From Alistipes sp. UBA940 (GTDB taxonomy: Bacteria > Bacteroidota > Bacteroidia > Bacteroidales > Rikenellaceae), in contig DBDE01000037.1 of NCBI GenBank assembly GCA_002293425.1, positions 84,873-123,536 on the forward strand: 38,664 nucleotides of DNA, read 5' to 3'. Below the pieces are notes generated by a model. It had not been told where the DNA came from, did no database searches, and saw only the letters and a program-made list of their open reading frames with translations. The position numbers and the translations under genes are program-made. Below, in pieces: positions 1-7,862 of this stretch (position 1 is its first letter; each line of letters begins with the position of its first letter).

Positions 1-1578
1 CATACCGAGGTTGTTCCAGTAGGTTGTGTTGTATATCTTCACCCTGCCCAGATAGCGGGCGGCGGAGACGGCATCCTTGCGATCCAGGGCGATCGCTGCG
101 GCGTTGATGTTGGCCACGTCGCTGTCGGGGAAGGCCATTGCGGCGACCTCGAACACCTCGTTAAACTGCTCGCTGCCTGTCTCGTAAGTGTTGGCTATCA
201 GGAACAACTCGTTGAGCGACAGGTGGTGCGGCCTTTGGCGGATCACCTGCTTGCCTTGTTCGACGGTGAACGGAATGACGGTGTAGTCGATCCGATAGTC
301 GGTGCGCCGGAGCAACGGGTAGAGTTCCTTATATATATAGTCATATACTGCGCCGCCGGCCAGTGTTTTGAGCCGTTGTTCTCTTTTGTCGTATGAATCT
401 TTCGACCGGATGATTTGCAATACACGCTCTTTTTCCACTATTGCATCGTTGCTCACCAGCGAGTCGAGCCCTATCCAGTCCTCGCCCGCGCCGCGAACGG
501 TGAAGATGTGCCTGGGGAAGTTGTAATCCAGGTTGACGTGGGACATAACCGCCTGAGTTCGCTTTTCGCTCAGGGTTTTGTTGTAGCCATATTGTCCCTC
601 GGGCGAGGCGTAGCCCACCACAGCGATGCCTGTGATGGCCGCGTTGGGGTCGTTCACCACCGAGCGGAACATATCGTGAATTTTCCTCAGCTCGTGCTCA
701 TTGTTTTCCAGATTGCGGTTCACCCTCCAATCGCCCTGCACGAAGTCGATGAATGCGGTGCAGGTGAGCGACCTCTCCTTGATCTCTTCGACATCGGGCA
801 CGATGTAGCTCGCCGACAGTTTGGGCTGATAGGTCTCCCTGACAGGTTCGTTAAGAACGTAGGGCGGCGTTGAATAGGGTTGTTCCAGAATGGGAGCGGT
901 CACAGGAGCGTAGATGGGGTCGTAATAGCCCGCTTTCTCCTTCTTTTTCCGCGCGGGGTTATCGCCACCCAGACTGATTATCAGGTTGATGCCGATCTTG
1001 GTCGGGCCGATCCACAGTCGCGAAGTGTCCTCGATGTAGGTTCCGCAGTTGTCGCACCCGTATCTTTTATAGTCCAGCACGGCCACGCCTGCACCCAGCG
1101 TCGCCTCCATAGCCACCCGATCGCTGAAATTCCACCGATAACCGTAGCTCACACCGCCGCCGTAGAGCTGTCCTTCGAACCTGTATTTCTGCATGTGAGG
1201 GGCGAAGGGTTCGGGCAATTTGGCGATGTTATAGTATCCCCAATGGGCGTGCAGACCGAAGAAATGTCCCTCGAAAGTCCTCCTGAGCCACCATCTGAGT
1301 TCGGGCTGGAGCAACACGTGTTTCCATTTACGATTATTTTGGAACGTCCAGGGATTATAGTTGATCGGAATATCGAGCGAAGTGCGATTTCCCAGCCTGA
1401 ACTCCATCCCCAGGTTGATGGTGGAGGTTATGTCGTAGAGCAGGTTGGTCTTTATATTCGCCGTCGAAGGGCGGTCATACGTGGGTTCTGGATTGCCAAG
1501 GTAGTCGTAATATTGGGCCGAAGCGATACCCGGCAGAACCAAAAAAGCCAATAACAACAGACGATAGGTCAATTTCAT
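1..1578 (-). CDS. DUF3575 / OmpA-like outer membrane protein, 3' end outside window
   Basis: A 526-codon open frame runs from ATG at 1578 off the left edge with no stop, so the C-terminus is missing. Residues 1-19 form a signal peptide ending in IASA before QYYDY. The segment NIKTNLLYDITSTINLGMEF (about residue 35 on) is the hallmark of DUF3575, a beta-barrel-like domain of Bacteroidales. Around residues 268-345 there is an OmpA-C-like fold with ASPEGQYGYNKTLSEKRTQAV, resembling peptidoglycan-binding OmpA domains. The part near the window edge looks helical and TPR-like. Proteins of this layout are often encoded with fimbrillin or envelope loci, but no partner is visible because the downstream side is cut off. 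A TACATTTG box lies 16 nt before the ATG. The family call is firm; the biological role is inferred. Confidence 0.85.
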   Translation of the reverse strand, partial: MKLTYRLLLLAFLVLPGIASAQYYDYLGNPEPTYDRPSTANIKTNLLYDITSTINLGMEFRLGNRTSLDIPINYNPWTFQNNRKWKHVLLQPELRWWLRRTFEGHFFGLHAHWGYYNIAKLPEPFAPHMQKYRFEGQLYGGGVSYGYRWNFSDRVAMEATLGAGVAVLDYKRYGCDNCGTYIEDTSRLWIGPTKIGINLIISLGGDNPARKKKEKAGYYDPIYAPVTAPILEQPYSTPPYVLNEPVRETYQPKLSASYIVPDVEEIKERSLTCTAFIDFVQGDWRVNRNLENNEHELRKIHDMFRSVVNDPNAAITGIAVVGYASPEGQYGYNKTLSEKRTQAVMSHVNLDYNFPRHIFTVRGAGEDWIGLDSLVSNDAIVEKERVLQIIRSKDSYDKREQRLKTLAGGAVYDYIYKELYPLLRRTDYRIDYTVIPFTVEQGKQVIRQRPHHLSLNELFLIANTYETGSEQFNEVFEVAAMAFPDSDVANINAAAIALDRKDAVSAARYLGRVKIYNTTYWNNLGM

Positions 1579-1594
1579 ACGGACAAAAATTTCA

Positions 1595-1602
1595 CAAATG
1601 TA
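1595..1602 (-). promoter_or_regulatory. -7 box (TACATTTG) for the DUF3575 gene
   Basis: A perfect match to the Bacteroidota -7 consensus TAnnTTTG on the minus strand, 16 nt before the ATG at 1578. With the plus-strand box at 1677-1684 it makes this AT-rich 110-bp gap a divergent promoter region. Confidence 0.6.
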
Positions 1603-1676
1603 AAAATATTTTACGTGAAAATAAAATTTTCAGCGAAAAAGTGTGTTTTTTCTCCATTTTTACTCCCGCCATGTAC

Positions 1677-1684
1677 TATATTTG
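1677..1684 (+). promoter_or_regulatory. -7 box (TATATTTG) for tatD, leaderless spacing
   Basis: A perfect TAnnTTTG box followed by four bases (CACT) and then the ATG of the tatD gene at 1689. In Bacteroidota this box is centred about 7 nt before the transcription start, so the mRNA should begin at or next to the start codon. There is no room for a ribosome binding site. Confidence 0.6.
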
Positions 1685-1688
1685 CACT

Positions 1689-2288
1689 ATGAACGAAGTT
1701 TTTGTCGACATCCATACCCATCAAACGCCGTGCCACGCCATTTCGCCCACCGCGTCGGGGGTGCATCCGTGGCAGGTCGCCGAGTTGACCGAAAGCGAAT
1801 TGGCCACCGTTTTGGATCGTCTTCGCACCGCTCCGGTCGATGTCATCGGCGAGATCGGGCTCGACTATGCGCGCGATGTCGATCGCGGGTTGCAGAAAAA
1901 GGTGTTCGAAACGGAGCTCAAAATCGCTTCCGAACGCGGTTTGCCAGTGGTTTTGCACTGCGTCAGGGCGTTCGAGGATGTTATGGCGATGCTGGCCGGA
2001 TTTTCGCTTCGGGCGGTGGTCTTCCACGGTTTCATCGGCTCGCCAGAGCAGGCCATTCGTGCCGTGAAGAGGGGCTATTTCCTATCGTTTGGGGTGCGCA
2101 GTTTCGCCTCGCCACGCACCGTCGAATCGTTGCGGCAGGTGCCCACAGACCACATTTTTCTCGAAACCGACGACGATCCCACTCCCATCGAACAGGTTTA
2201 CGAAATGGCGGCGGAGGTGCTCGGGATTTCGGTGCCGCAACTGGCCGAACAAACAAGAAAAAACTATGGAGTGGCTGTCGCGAACTGA
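1689..2288 (+). CDS. tatD: TatD family metal-dependent hydrolase (DNase)
   Basis: 199 aa. TatD enzymes are TIM-barrel hydrolases with a two-metal site, usually acting as 3'-5' DNases in the cytoplasm. Metal-ligand motifs are in the usual order: DIHTH near the N-terminus, GEIGLDY mid-protein, VVLHC, VFHGF, and LETDDDPTP near the C-terminus. At 199 aa it is shorter than the roughly 255-aa E. coli enzyme, but compact Bacteroidales homologues are common and every motif is present. I chose ATG 1689 over an upstream in-frame ATG at 1641 because homology begins at NEVFVDIHTH and a perfect -7 box ends 4 nt earlier. It is the first gene of a plus-strand operon and overlaps tcdA by 23 bp. Confidence 0.88.
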   Translation: MNEVFVDIHTHQTPCHAISPTASGVHPWQVAELTESELATVLDRLRTAPVDVIGEIGLDYARDVDRGLQKKVFETELKIASERGLPVVLHCVRAFEDVMAMLAGFSLRAVVFHGFIGSPEQAIRAVKRGYFLSFGVRSFASPRTVESLRQVPTDHIFLETDDDPTPIEQVYEMAAEVLGISVPQLAEQTRKNYGVAVAN

Positions 2289-2988
2289 ACTTTTGCTGGG
2301 CGGCGAGAAGCTTTCCCGCCTCCGAGCCGCCCACGTGCTCATTGTGGGTCTGGGCGGAGTGGGTGCTTATGCGGCCGAGATGGTTGTCCGTGCGGGTGTC
2401 GGGCGGCTAACCATAGCCGATGCCGACACGGTGAACCTCACCAACATCAACCGTCAGCTGGTCGCCCTGCACAGCACTCTCGGCCGGCCCAAAGCCGAGG
2501 TTCTGGCGGCGCGACTGCGGGATATTAACCCCGAGATCGAGCTCACCGTGGTCGAAAAATATATTTGCGACGACGCCACGTGGGAGCTGTTGGACGCCGC
2601 CGCATACGACTTTGTGGTCGACGCCATCGACACCCTTTCGCCCAAGGCAGCGTTGATCAAGGGGGCGATGGATCGCGGCCTGAGGCTCGTCAGCTCGATG
2701 GGCGCGGGTGCCAAAACCGACCCCACGCAGATCGAAATTGCCGACATTTCGCACTCCCACCACTGCCCGCTGGCACATATGTTGCGCAAACGATTGCACA
2801 AGTGGGACGTCCGGACTGGCTTTTGGGCGGTGTTTTCGCCCGAACCCATCCGCGCCGGGGCGATGACGATAGAGGAGAGCACCAACAAAAAATCGAACGT
2901 CGGCACCATCTCCTATATGCCCGCCGTGTTCGGTTGTGCCTGCGCTTCGGTGGTCATCCGCGGGTTGATCGGGGAAATGAAGGAATGA
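2266..2988 (+). CDS. tcdA: ThiF/MoeB-fold tRNA threonylcarbamoyladenosine dehydratase (TcdA)
   Basis: 240 aa. TcdA uses ATP to cyclise t6A37 of tRNA into ct6A. The N-terminus carries the E1-like Rossmann motif VLIVGLGGVGAYAAEM (about residues 26-41), then DADTVNLTNINRQ, which binds ATP and positions the substrate. SMGAGAKTDPTQI and the C-terminal CACASVVIRGLIGE segment match TcdA more closely than MoeB or ThiF, which have paired zinc-binding CxxC motifs that are absent here. The start at 2266 gives the canonical N-terminus EWLSRTELLLG; upstream in-frame codons overlap tatD and lack homology. Its stop overlaps the xerC start (ATGA at 2985), which implies translational coupling. Confidence 0.88.
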   Translation: MEWLSRTELLLGGEKLSRLRAAHVLIVGLGGVGAYAAEMVVRAGVGRLTIADADTVNLTNINRQLVALHSTLGRPKAEVLAARLRDINPEIELTVVEKYICDDATWELLDAAAYDFVVDAIDTLSPKAALIKGAMDRGLRLVSSMGAGAKTDPTQIEIADISHSHHCPLAHMLRKRLHKWDVRTGFWAVFSPEPIRAGAMTIEESTNKKSNVGTISYMPAVFGCACASVVIRGLIGEMKE

Positions 2989-3899
2989 AAAACGAAAAAA
3001 TATCTGTCGCCGCCCCGCCCCTCCTCGGGGCGGGCGACACGGGTTTGCAAGCAAACCCGAACATATCTTTGTTCTTAGCATATCTGGCCGCCGAGCGGCG
3101 TTATTCGCCCCTCACGGTGAGCGGTTATGCGCGCGACATCGAGCGGTTTCTTGCCCATCTGGGTATCGCGCCCGACGATTTTCGGCCTGCTCTGGTCGCC
3201 GCCGACGACATTCGCAGCTGGATAGTCTCTATGGGCGAGACCGAAAAGCTGGCCCCGAAGACCATCAACCGCAAGATTTCGGCCGTGCGCTCTCTGTTTC
3301 GCTGGTTGCGCTCGACAGGGGCGATAGAGCGCGATCCGTTCCTCAAAATCCGTAGCCTGCGTACCCCTAAGCGGCTTCCGGTGTGGATACCCGAGCGGCA
3401 GATGGAGGGCGTGGTCGATCGCGTGTTGGAGCTTTGCGACTCTGCGGACGAGGATGAGCGCACCGACGCCACGATTTTGTTGCTTTTCTACTCTTCCGGC
3501 ATACGTCTTGCGGAGTTGGTCGGGTTGACGCGTGAGAGTTTTTCCGACGATTTTCGCACTTTACGTGTGGTTGGCAAGGGGGGCAAGGAGCGGATTGTGC
3601 CTTTACCCGAAAAAACCGGCGCGATATTACAGAAAAATTTCGTACCTTTGACTTCGCGGGCGCGGGCTTATCACGCGGTTCATAGTGGGTTGGAGATGAT
3701 GGGAGTGACGGGCAAGAAGTCGCCGCACGTGCTCAGGCACACTTTTGCCACCCATCTGCTGGATTCGGGAGCCGATATGCGCCAGATCCAGGAGCTGTTG
3801 GGGCATTCGTCGCTCGCCGCCACTCAGGTTTATACGCACAATAGTGTCGCGGCGTTGAAGAAAGTTTATAACCAGGCCCATCCGAGGGCCAAGAAATAG
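2985..3899 (+). CDS. xerC: Tyrosine recombinase XerC/XerD with an N-terminal in-frame palindromic insertion
   Basis: 304 aa. Xer recombinases resolve chromosome dimers at dif by site-specific recombination at the septum. The N-terminal SAM-like domain starts at LFLAYLAAERRYSPLTVSGY, and the C-terminal catalytic domain shows the R-K-HxxR-H-Y set: GIRLAELVGL (Arg), VGKGGKERIVPL (Lys), HVLRHTFATHLL, LLGHSS and the nucleophile in QVYTHNS. The start at 2985 is fixed by the ATGA overlap with tcdA. Residues 8-25 are exactly 54 nt of palindromic DNA (3006-3059). They separate the first seven residues from the conserved domain, which in homologues begins about 8-10 residues in. This tail probably does not disturb the catalytic core. 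An internal TTG at 3069 is an alternative start but has no support. Confidence 0.9.
   Translation: MKNEKISVAAPPLLGAGDTGLQANPNISLFLAYLAAERRYSPLTVSGYARDIERFLAHLGIAPDDFRPALVAADDIRSWIVSMGETEKLAPKTINRKISAVRSLFRWLRSTGAIERDPFLKIRSLRTPKRLPVWIPERQMEGVVDRVLELCDSADEDERTDATILLLFYSSGIRLAELVGLTRESFSDDFRTLRVVGKGGKERIVPLPEKTGAILQKNFVPLTSRARAYHAVHSGLEMMGVTGKKSPHVLRHTFATHLLDSGADMRQIQELLGHSSLAATQVYTHNSVAALKKVYNQAHPRAKK
3006..3059 (+). repeat. Palindromic element, type I, copy E, inside xerC
   Basis: Large hairpin with arms GTCGCCGCCCCG (3006-3017) and CGGGGCGGGCGAC (3026-3038), one bulged C and an 8-nt loop. After the A at 3039 comes a perfect second hairpin, CGGGTTTGC/GCAAACCCG (3040-3059), with a 2-nt loop. 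On the host strand the order is large hairpin, AC, small hairpin, as in the other copies. At 54 nt it is exactly 18 codons with no stop in the host frame. Its sequence differs from copies A-C, but the architecture is the same. Confidence 0.75.
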
Positions 3900-3909
3900 A
3901 GACACAGTT

Positions 3910-4194
3910 ATGAAAACACAAATTCAATCAGTAAAGTTCGACGCCGACAGTAAATTGGTCGATTTTGTCGAGACGAAGATGGACAAATTGGGCAGGTTTT
4001 TCGAAAAGATAGTTTCGGCCGACGTGATTTTGAAGGTGGATAAGGACCACGACAAGGGGAATAAGGTTTCGACCATCACGCTGTATGTTCCGGGCGAGGA
4101 TATGGTCGCCGAGAGCCGTGCCCACTCGTTCGAAGAGGCGGTCGACGAAACCATCGAAGCCCTCAAAAAACAGATAGAGAGGCGAAAAGGCTAA
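3910..4194 (+). CDS. hpf: Ribosome hibernation-promoting factor, short form (HPF/RaiA)
   Basis: 94 aa, the length of short HPF. The protein binds the 30S decoding region and stabilises inactive ribosomes in stationary phase. The beta-alpha-beta-beta-beta-alpha pattern is recognisable: IQSVKFDADSKLVDFVETKM, the mid strand ADVILKV, and the C-terminal helix FEEAVDETIEALKKQIERRK. It lacks the C-terminal dimerisation domain of long HPF, so dimer formation would need a separate factor if it occurs. It starts 10 nt after xerC, the usual Bacteroidales arrangement. Its TAA overlaps the stop of the convergent parE gene by 3 bp. Confidence 0.9.
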   Translation: MKTQIQSVKFDADSKLVDFVETKMDKLGRFFEKIVSADVILKVDKDHDKGNKVSTITLYVPGEDMVAESRAHSFEEAVDETIEALKKQIERRKG

Positions 4195-4487
4195 CCGATT
4201 CTGCTTTTCAGATCCATACTGCCGTGCAATATTCTCACAACAGTTATGTGTTCGGGTGAAGCGAATTTGTAGAAGATAATGTGTCGGCCAACCTTATAGC
4301 CAAAATATTTTTGGGGCACGAGCTCATAATTTCGACCTATGACAGGGTTGTCGGCTATGTCTTTACACGCAGCTTCCAACATACGATGATATTTGTCAGC
4401 CTGCGTCTCCGACCACGTTTCGAGTGTGTAGTTCCAAATGGATTGCAGGTCCTCTAAGGCCTTTGGCAAAAAATCAAGCCTTGCCAT
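4191..4487 (-). CDS. parE: ParE/RelE-superfamily toxin
   Basis: 98 aa. ParE-type toxins inhibit gyrase and RelE-type toxins cleave ribosome-bound mRNA; the fold is shared and sequence alone does not settle which applies. ParE-like features are ARLDFLPKALEDLQSIWNYT at the N-terminus, the paired helices EACKDIADNPVIGRNYE, and the C-terminal strands GYKVGRHIIFYKF and ITVVRILHGSMD. The start at 4487 (MARLDF) fits the family; an upstream in-frame extension to 4583 overlaps parD and has no homology. It overlaps the antitoxin by 14 bp, typical of a coupled toxin-antitoxin pair. Its end overlaps convergent hpf. Confidence 0.88.
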   Translation of the reverse strand: MARLDFLPKALEDLQSIWNYTLETWSETQADKYHRMLEAACKDIADNPVIGRNYELVPQKYFGYKVGRHIIFYKFASPEHITVVRILHGSMDLKSRIG

Positions 4488-4743
4488 TTGTTGCTTTGTC
4501 GTCTTTGAATTTTGCCAGCAGTCGATCGAAATCGACCTCTTCCGCCGGGCCGCTTGCTTCGCCAGCTCGAAGAGCGGAAACAATGGCCTTGGCCCTGTTT
4601 AGTTTGAACTTTTCTTCGTCTTCGAGCAGGCGCAACCCTGCGCGAATAACCTCACTCGCGTTTTTGTAACGTCCGTCGGAGATTTTTTGCTCTACAAAGT
4701 GCTCGAAATGGTTCCCGAGCGAAACCGATGTATTGGCCCTCAT
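4474..4743 (-). CDS. parD: ParD-like antitoxin, ribbon-helix-helix
   Basis: 89 aa. The N-terminal half, MRANTSVSLGNHFEHFVEQK followed by ISDGRYKNASEVIRAGLRLLE, is a classic ribbon-helix-helix DNA-binding domain. The charged C-terminal tail (EEVDFDRLLAKFKDDK) should be the toxin-neutralising segment. ParD proteins repress their own operon, and the complex with ParE usually binds more tightly. A perfect 15-bp palindrome lies between the -33 and -7 elements just upstream and is the likely operator. ATG 4743 is preferred because the RHH domain starts there; the upstream frame runs into cdaA and is a shadow. Confidence 0.88.
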   Translation of the reverse strand: MRANTSVSLGNHFEHFVEQKISDGRYKNASEVIRAGLRLLEDEEKFKLNRAKAIVSALRAGEASGPAEEVDFDRLLAKFKDDKATNGKA

Positions 4744-4763
4744 ATCGTTGCTGTTATTTTTCG

Positions 4764-4795
4764 CAAATATACCAATAATTGGTAATTCGGGCAAA
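4764..4795 (-). promoter_or_regulatory. parDE promoter with a palindromic operator between -33 and -7
   Basis: On the minus strand there is a TTTG -33 element (4792-4795), exactly 20 nt of spacer, and a perfect -7 box TATATTTG (4764-4771), 20 nt before the parD ATG. The spacer and the edge of the -7 box contain TACCAATAATTGGTA (4770-4784), a perfect 7+1+7 inverted repeat. Placement under the polymerase footprint fits autorepression by ParD. Confidence 0.7.
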
Positions 4796-4808
4796 TTCCG
4801 TGCAATTT

Positions 4809-5585
4809 TCAGTTTTTCGACAACTTTTCGGTCAGCTTGTCGGCCAGCTTGTCGGGTGCGATGTTGCGTTCTATCGAGCCTTCGTGAGCGATGGAGATGC
4901 CGCCCGTCTCCTCGCTCACCACCACAACCACGGCGTCCGAAATTTCGCTCATACCCAGCGCGGCACGATGGCGCATCCCATAGTTTTTCGGCACCCGCGC
5001 CCGCGTCGACGGCAGAATGCACTTGGCCGCAACCACTCTGTCGCGCCGAATTATCACCGCCCCGTCGTGCAGAGGCGCGTTTTTAAAGAAAATATTCTCC
5101 AACAGGGCCGCCGAGGTCTGCGCGTCTATCGAGATGCCGGTTTCGACGATGAAGTCGAGGTCGGTTTCTTGCCAGATCACTATCAGCGCACCCGTTTTGC
5201 AGCCCGACATAACTGTGGCGGCGCGCACGATGGGTTCCAGGTCCATTGTTTGGCCCACTCCGTTTCCGCCGAAAATTTTGCGCCACAGGGCATTTCCGCG
5301 ACTGTTTCGCTGTTTGAGCCCGATGTTTTGCAGGAATTGGCGTATTTCGGGCTGAAAGACGACGATCAGCGCGATCACCCCGACGCCTATCACGTCGCCC
5401 AGGATGCTCGACAGCAGCTCCATATTGAGGGCTTGGGTGAGCACCCAGAGGATGTAGATGATGATTATTCCGGTGATGATGCTGGGGGCGTTGGTCCCCT
5501 TGGCCATTTTGTATAGATAGTACATCAGCAACGCCACCGCGACGATGTCGATAACATCCACAAACCCTATGTCGATAAAGCCCAT
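4809..5585 (-). CDS. cdaA: Diadenylate cyclase CdaA (c-di-AMP synthase)
   Basis: 258 aa. It makes c-di-AMP from two ATP at the membrane; this messenger controls potassium and osmotic balance. Three N-terminal membrane helices (about residues 9-27, 34-52, 60-77) precede the DAC domain. The catalytic motifs are DGA (residues 174-176, in PLHDGAVIIR) and RHR (205-207, in GMRHRAALGMSE). In many Bacteroidota cdaA follows folP; here the upstream neighbour is cardiolipin synthase. It has its own promoter (TTTG and TATCTTTG), with the -7 box ending 8 nt before the ATG, so the leader is very short. A TrkA potassium regulator lies 16 kb away, a possible downstream partner but not a linked one. Confidence 0.93.
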   Translation of the reverse strand: MGFIDIGFVDVIDIVAVALLMYYLYKMAKGTNAPSIITGIIIIYILWVLTQALNMELLSSILGDVIGVGVIALIVVFQPEIRQFLQNIGLKQRNSRGNALWRKIFGGNGVGQTMDLEPIVRAATVMSGCKTGALIVIWQETDLDFIVETGISIDAQTSAALLENIFFKNAPLHDGAVIIRRDRVVAAKCILPSTRARVPKNYGMRHRAALGMSEISDAVVVVVSEETGGISIAHEGSIERNIAPDKLADKLTEKLSKN

Positions 5586-5593
5586 AACGAGGA

Positions 5594-5627
5594 CAAAGAT
5601 ACAAAAACAATTACGAATTTGCGCAAA
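5594..5627 (-). promoter_or_regulatory. cdaA promoter (-33 TTTG, -7 TATCTTTG)
   Basis: Minus strand: TTTG at 5624-5627, a 22-nt spacer and TATCTTTG at 5594-5601. The box ends 8 nt before the cdaA ATG. Confidence 0.6.
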
Positions 5628-5636
5628 ACGCGTTAA

Positions 5637-7079
5637 TTACAGCAGCGGGCTCAGCAGTCGGGCCATAGCTTCGCGGGCGGCCGCCCAGCGCGAGCGCGTC
5701 TCCCATTCCGCCAGCGTCACCAGCCGCGAATGCCCCAGATCGTGGACAAACGACTCCTCCAACTCCGCCGCTATTTTCCTGTCGTAGATCAACGCCGAAA
5801 CCTCGAAATTGTCCTCGAAACTGCGCACATCCATATTGGCCGACCCCACCGAACAAAACTCGCCGTCGATGATCACCAGCTTCGAGTGGTTAAAGCCCCG
5901 CCTGTACAGATAGACCTTGATGCCCGCCTCCAACAGCTCCTCGACATAGCTGCGCGTCGCCCAATAGACGATGTGGGAGTCGCTCCGGGCAGGGATCAGC
6001 AGCCGCACATCCACCCCGCTCAACGCCGCAACCTTCATCGCAGTCAGTATCGCCGCATCGGGCGTGAAATATGGTGTGGAGATATAGATTTTTTTCTTGG
6101 CCCGCGTGATTGCCGAGAAGAACGCCTGCATAATCGCGCTCCAATCGCTGTCGGGCCCGCTCGCCGCGATCTGAACCGGACAAATCTCGCTGACTGTGTT
6201 TTCGGTAAAATAGTTTTCGGCACGCAGTATCTCACCCCGCCGCACAAAGTACCAATCGGTGATGAACACCGCCTGCAACAGGTTCACCGCCTCGCCCTCC
6301 AGCCGCAGGTGGATGTCGCGCCACTTGCCGAGTTTTCGCAGCCCGACCAGGTACCTGTCGGCAATGTTTATCCCGCCCGTGTACGCCACAGAGCCATCTA
6401 TAACGGCGATTTTGCGATGATTACGATAGTTCAACCGGCTGGTCAGCCACGGAAAAACCACCGGCATAAAGCACTCCACCTGCACCCCCGCATGGCGCAA
6501 TCGCCGGAAAATGCCCCCTTCGGTCCACAGCGTCCCCACCCCGTCGTAGATCAGCCGCACTTCGACCCCTTCGGCCGCTTTCTTCATCAAAATGCGCGCA
6601 ACCCGCCGCCCGATGCGGTCGTTGTCGAAGATGTAATATTCGAGATGGATAGACTTTTTCGCCCCCTTCAGCGCGTCGAGCAGCGAGGCGAAGGTGGCTT
6701 TGCCGTTCTGCAAAACCTCCACCCGATTGTGCACCGCAAGCAACGCCCGCGAGTTTTTCAGCATCAGCCGAATGGTCTCCACGTTGTTGTCGATCTCGGG
6801 GGTGGCGGTCAATGCCGGACGCGACAGCCTCGAAAACTGCCTTTGGCTCAGGGCCTCGATGTAGCCTTCGTCCAGAATCCCTTTGCGACTGAACATCTTG
6901 CGCTTGCGCCAATTGCGCCCGAAAAGCACATACACCACCACTCCCGCAACCGGAACGAGGGCAATGACGGCTATCCACGCCAGCGATTTGGTCGGGTCTC
7001 TGCGCTCACGGACAATGCCAACGATGATCAGGATCACCGTCAGCACGTAAACAACATAGATGGACCGCTCAAGCCACAC
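5637..7079 (-). CDS. cls: Cardiolipin synthase (phospholipase D family)
   Basis: 480 aa. It condenses two phosphatidylglycerols into cardiolipin at the inner membrane. Two N-terminal transmembrane helices (about 5-22 and 33-53) are followed by a cytoplasmic linker and two PLD repeats. The HKD motifs are NHRKIAVIDG with TGGIN, and NHSKLVIIDG with SVGSANMD. Length and layout match bacterial Cls. The start is a GTG at 7079 (VWLERSIYVVY), 6 nt after the deoC stop, so it is probably translated from the upp-deoC-cls transcript. Lipid synthesis next to nucleoside salvage is not functionally obvious. Confidence 0.92.
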   Translation of the reverse strand: MWLERSIYVVYVLTVILIIVGIVRERRDPTKSLAWIAVIALVPVAGVVVYVLFGRNWRKRKMFSRKGILDEGYIEALSQRQFSRLSRPALTATPEIDNNVETIRLMLKNSRALLAVHNRVEVLQNGKATFASLLDALKGAKKSIHLEYYIFDNDRIGRRVARILMKKAAEGVEVRLIYDGVGTLWTEGGIFRRLRHAGVQVECFMPVVFPWLTSRLNYRNHRKIAVIDGSVAYTGGINIADRYLVGLRKLGKWRDIHLRLEGEAVNLLQAVFITDWYFVRRGEILRAENYFTENTVSEICPVQIAASGPDSDWSAIMQAFFSAITRAKKKIYISTPYFTPDAAILTAMKVAALSGVDVRLLIPARSDSHIVYWATRSYVEELLEAGIKVYLYRRGFNHSKLVIIDGEFCSVGSANMDVRSFEDNFEVSALIYDRKIAAELEESFVHDLGHSRLVTLAEWETRSRWAAAREAMARLLSPLL

Positions 7080-7085
7080 GATAAA

Positions 7086-7862
7086 TCAAAAATACCTAAC
7101 CTCCCGCCCCTCGATCGCACTCAGCAGATTGTTCGCCAGCCCGCTCGCCCCGAAGCGAAACAGCTGCGGCGTCAACCACTCCGACCCCAGCGTCTCCCCG
7201 ACAATATCATAATACACCCCCACATCCTCCGCCGTCCTCACGCCGCCCGCAACCTTCACGCCCACCTGCCGCCCCGTTTCGCCGTAAAAATCCTTCACCG
7301 CGCGACACATCGTCCTGACAGCCTCGGGCGTCGCCGCAACATCGATCTTGCCCGTCGATGTCTTCACAAAGTCGGCCCCTGCCCTCATAGCGACCACGGA
7401 AGCGTCGTAGATCAACTCCTCGCTCTTCAACGCCCCCGTCTCCAAGATCACCTTCAACACCGTCTCCTCGCCCACTTCCCGACGCAGCAACTCGATGGTT
7501 CCGCCCACCAGGTCCCACCTTCCGTCCATAGCCTCGCCCACTTCGATGACCACATCCACCTCGTCCGCACCGCTTTCGACCGCCATTGCCGTCTCCAGCA
7601 TTTTCACTTCGAGGAAGGTTTGCGAACTCGGGAAACCGCCTGCCACGCTTGTGATGCGCACGGGCGAGTTGCCCAGCGCAACGCCCACCGTGTCGACAAA
7701 ATTGGGATATACACACACGCTTGCGACATTGGGCAGATCGGGAAATTCGATCCCGAACCGCGCCACTTTTCCGGCAAATTCGGCTATCGACCTCTCGCTG
7801 TCCGTCACCCCCAACGAGGTCAGGTCGATGCAACTAAAACACAGTTTCCAAATATCTTTCAT
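7086..7862 (-). CDS. deoC: Deoxyribose-phosphate aldolase
   Basis: 258 aa, the size of the E. coli enzyme. It splits 2-deoxyribose-5-phosphate into acetaldehyde and glyceraldehyde-3-phosphate in deoxynucleoside catabolism. The Schiff-base lysine lies in ADFVKTSTGKIDVAATPEAV. A conserved Asp/Lys region is seen in ADEVDVVIEVGEAMDG, and the phosphate-binding segment is GVKVAGGVRTAEDV. ATG 7862 overlaps the upp stop (ATGA), which fixes the start and rejects a 96-codon in-frame upstream extension antisense to nothing conserved. It forms a salvage operon with upp. Confidence 0.92.
   Translation of the reverse strand: MKDIWKLCFSCIDLTSLGVTDSERSIAEFAGKVARFGIEFPDLPNVASVCVYPNFVDTVGVALGNSPVRITSVAGGFPSSQTFLEVKMLETAMAVESGADEVDVVIEVGEAMDGRWDLVGGTIELLRREVGEETVLKVILETGALKSEELIYDASVVAMRAGADFVKTSTGKIDVAATPEAVRTMCRAVKDFYGETGRQVGVKVAGGVRTAEDVGVYYDIVGETLGSEWLTPQLFRFGASGLANNLLSAIEGREVRYF

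Noticed and set aside
415..1554. Two plus-strand frames at the left edge
   Set aside because: They are shadows of the minus-strand DUF3575/OmpA-like gene, which has a signal peptide and family motifs.
3064..3071. TATCTTTG inside xerC as a promoter
   Set aside because: It matches the -7 consensus but falls in the coding sequence with only a TTG start nearby; a chance match is likely.
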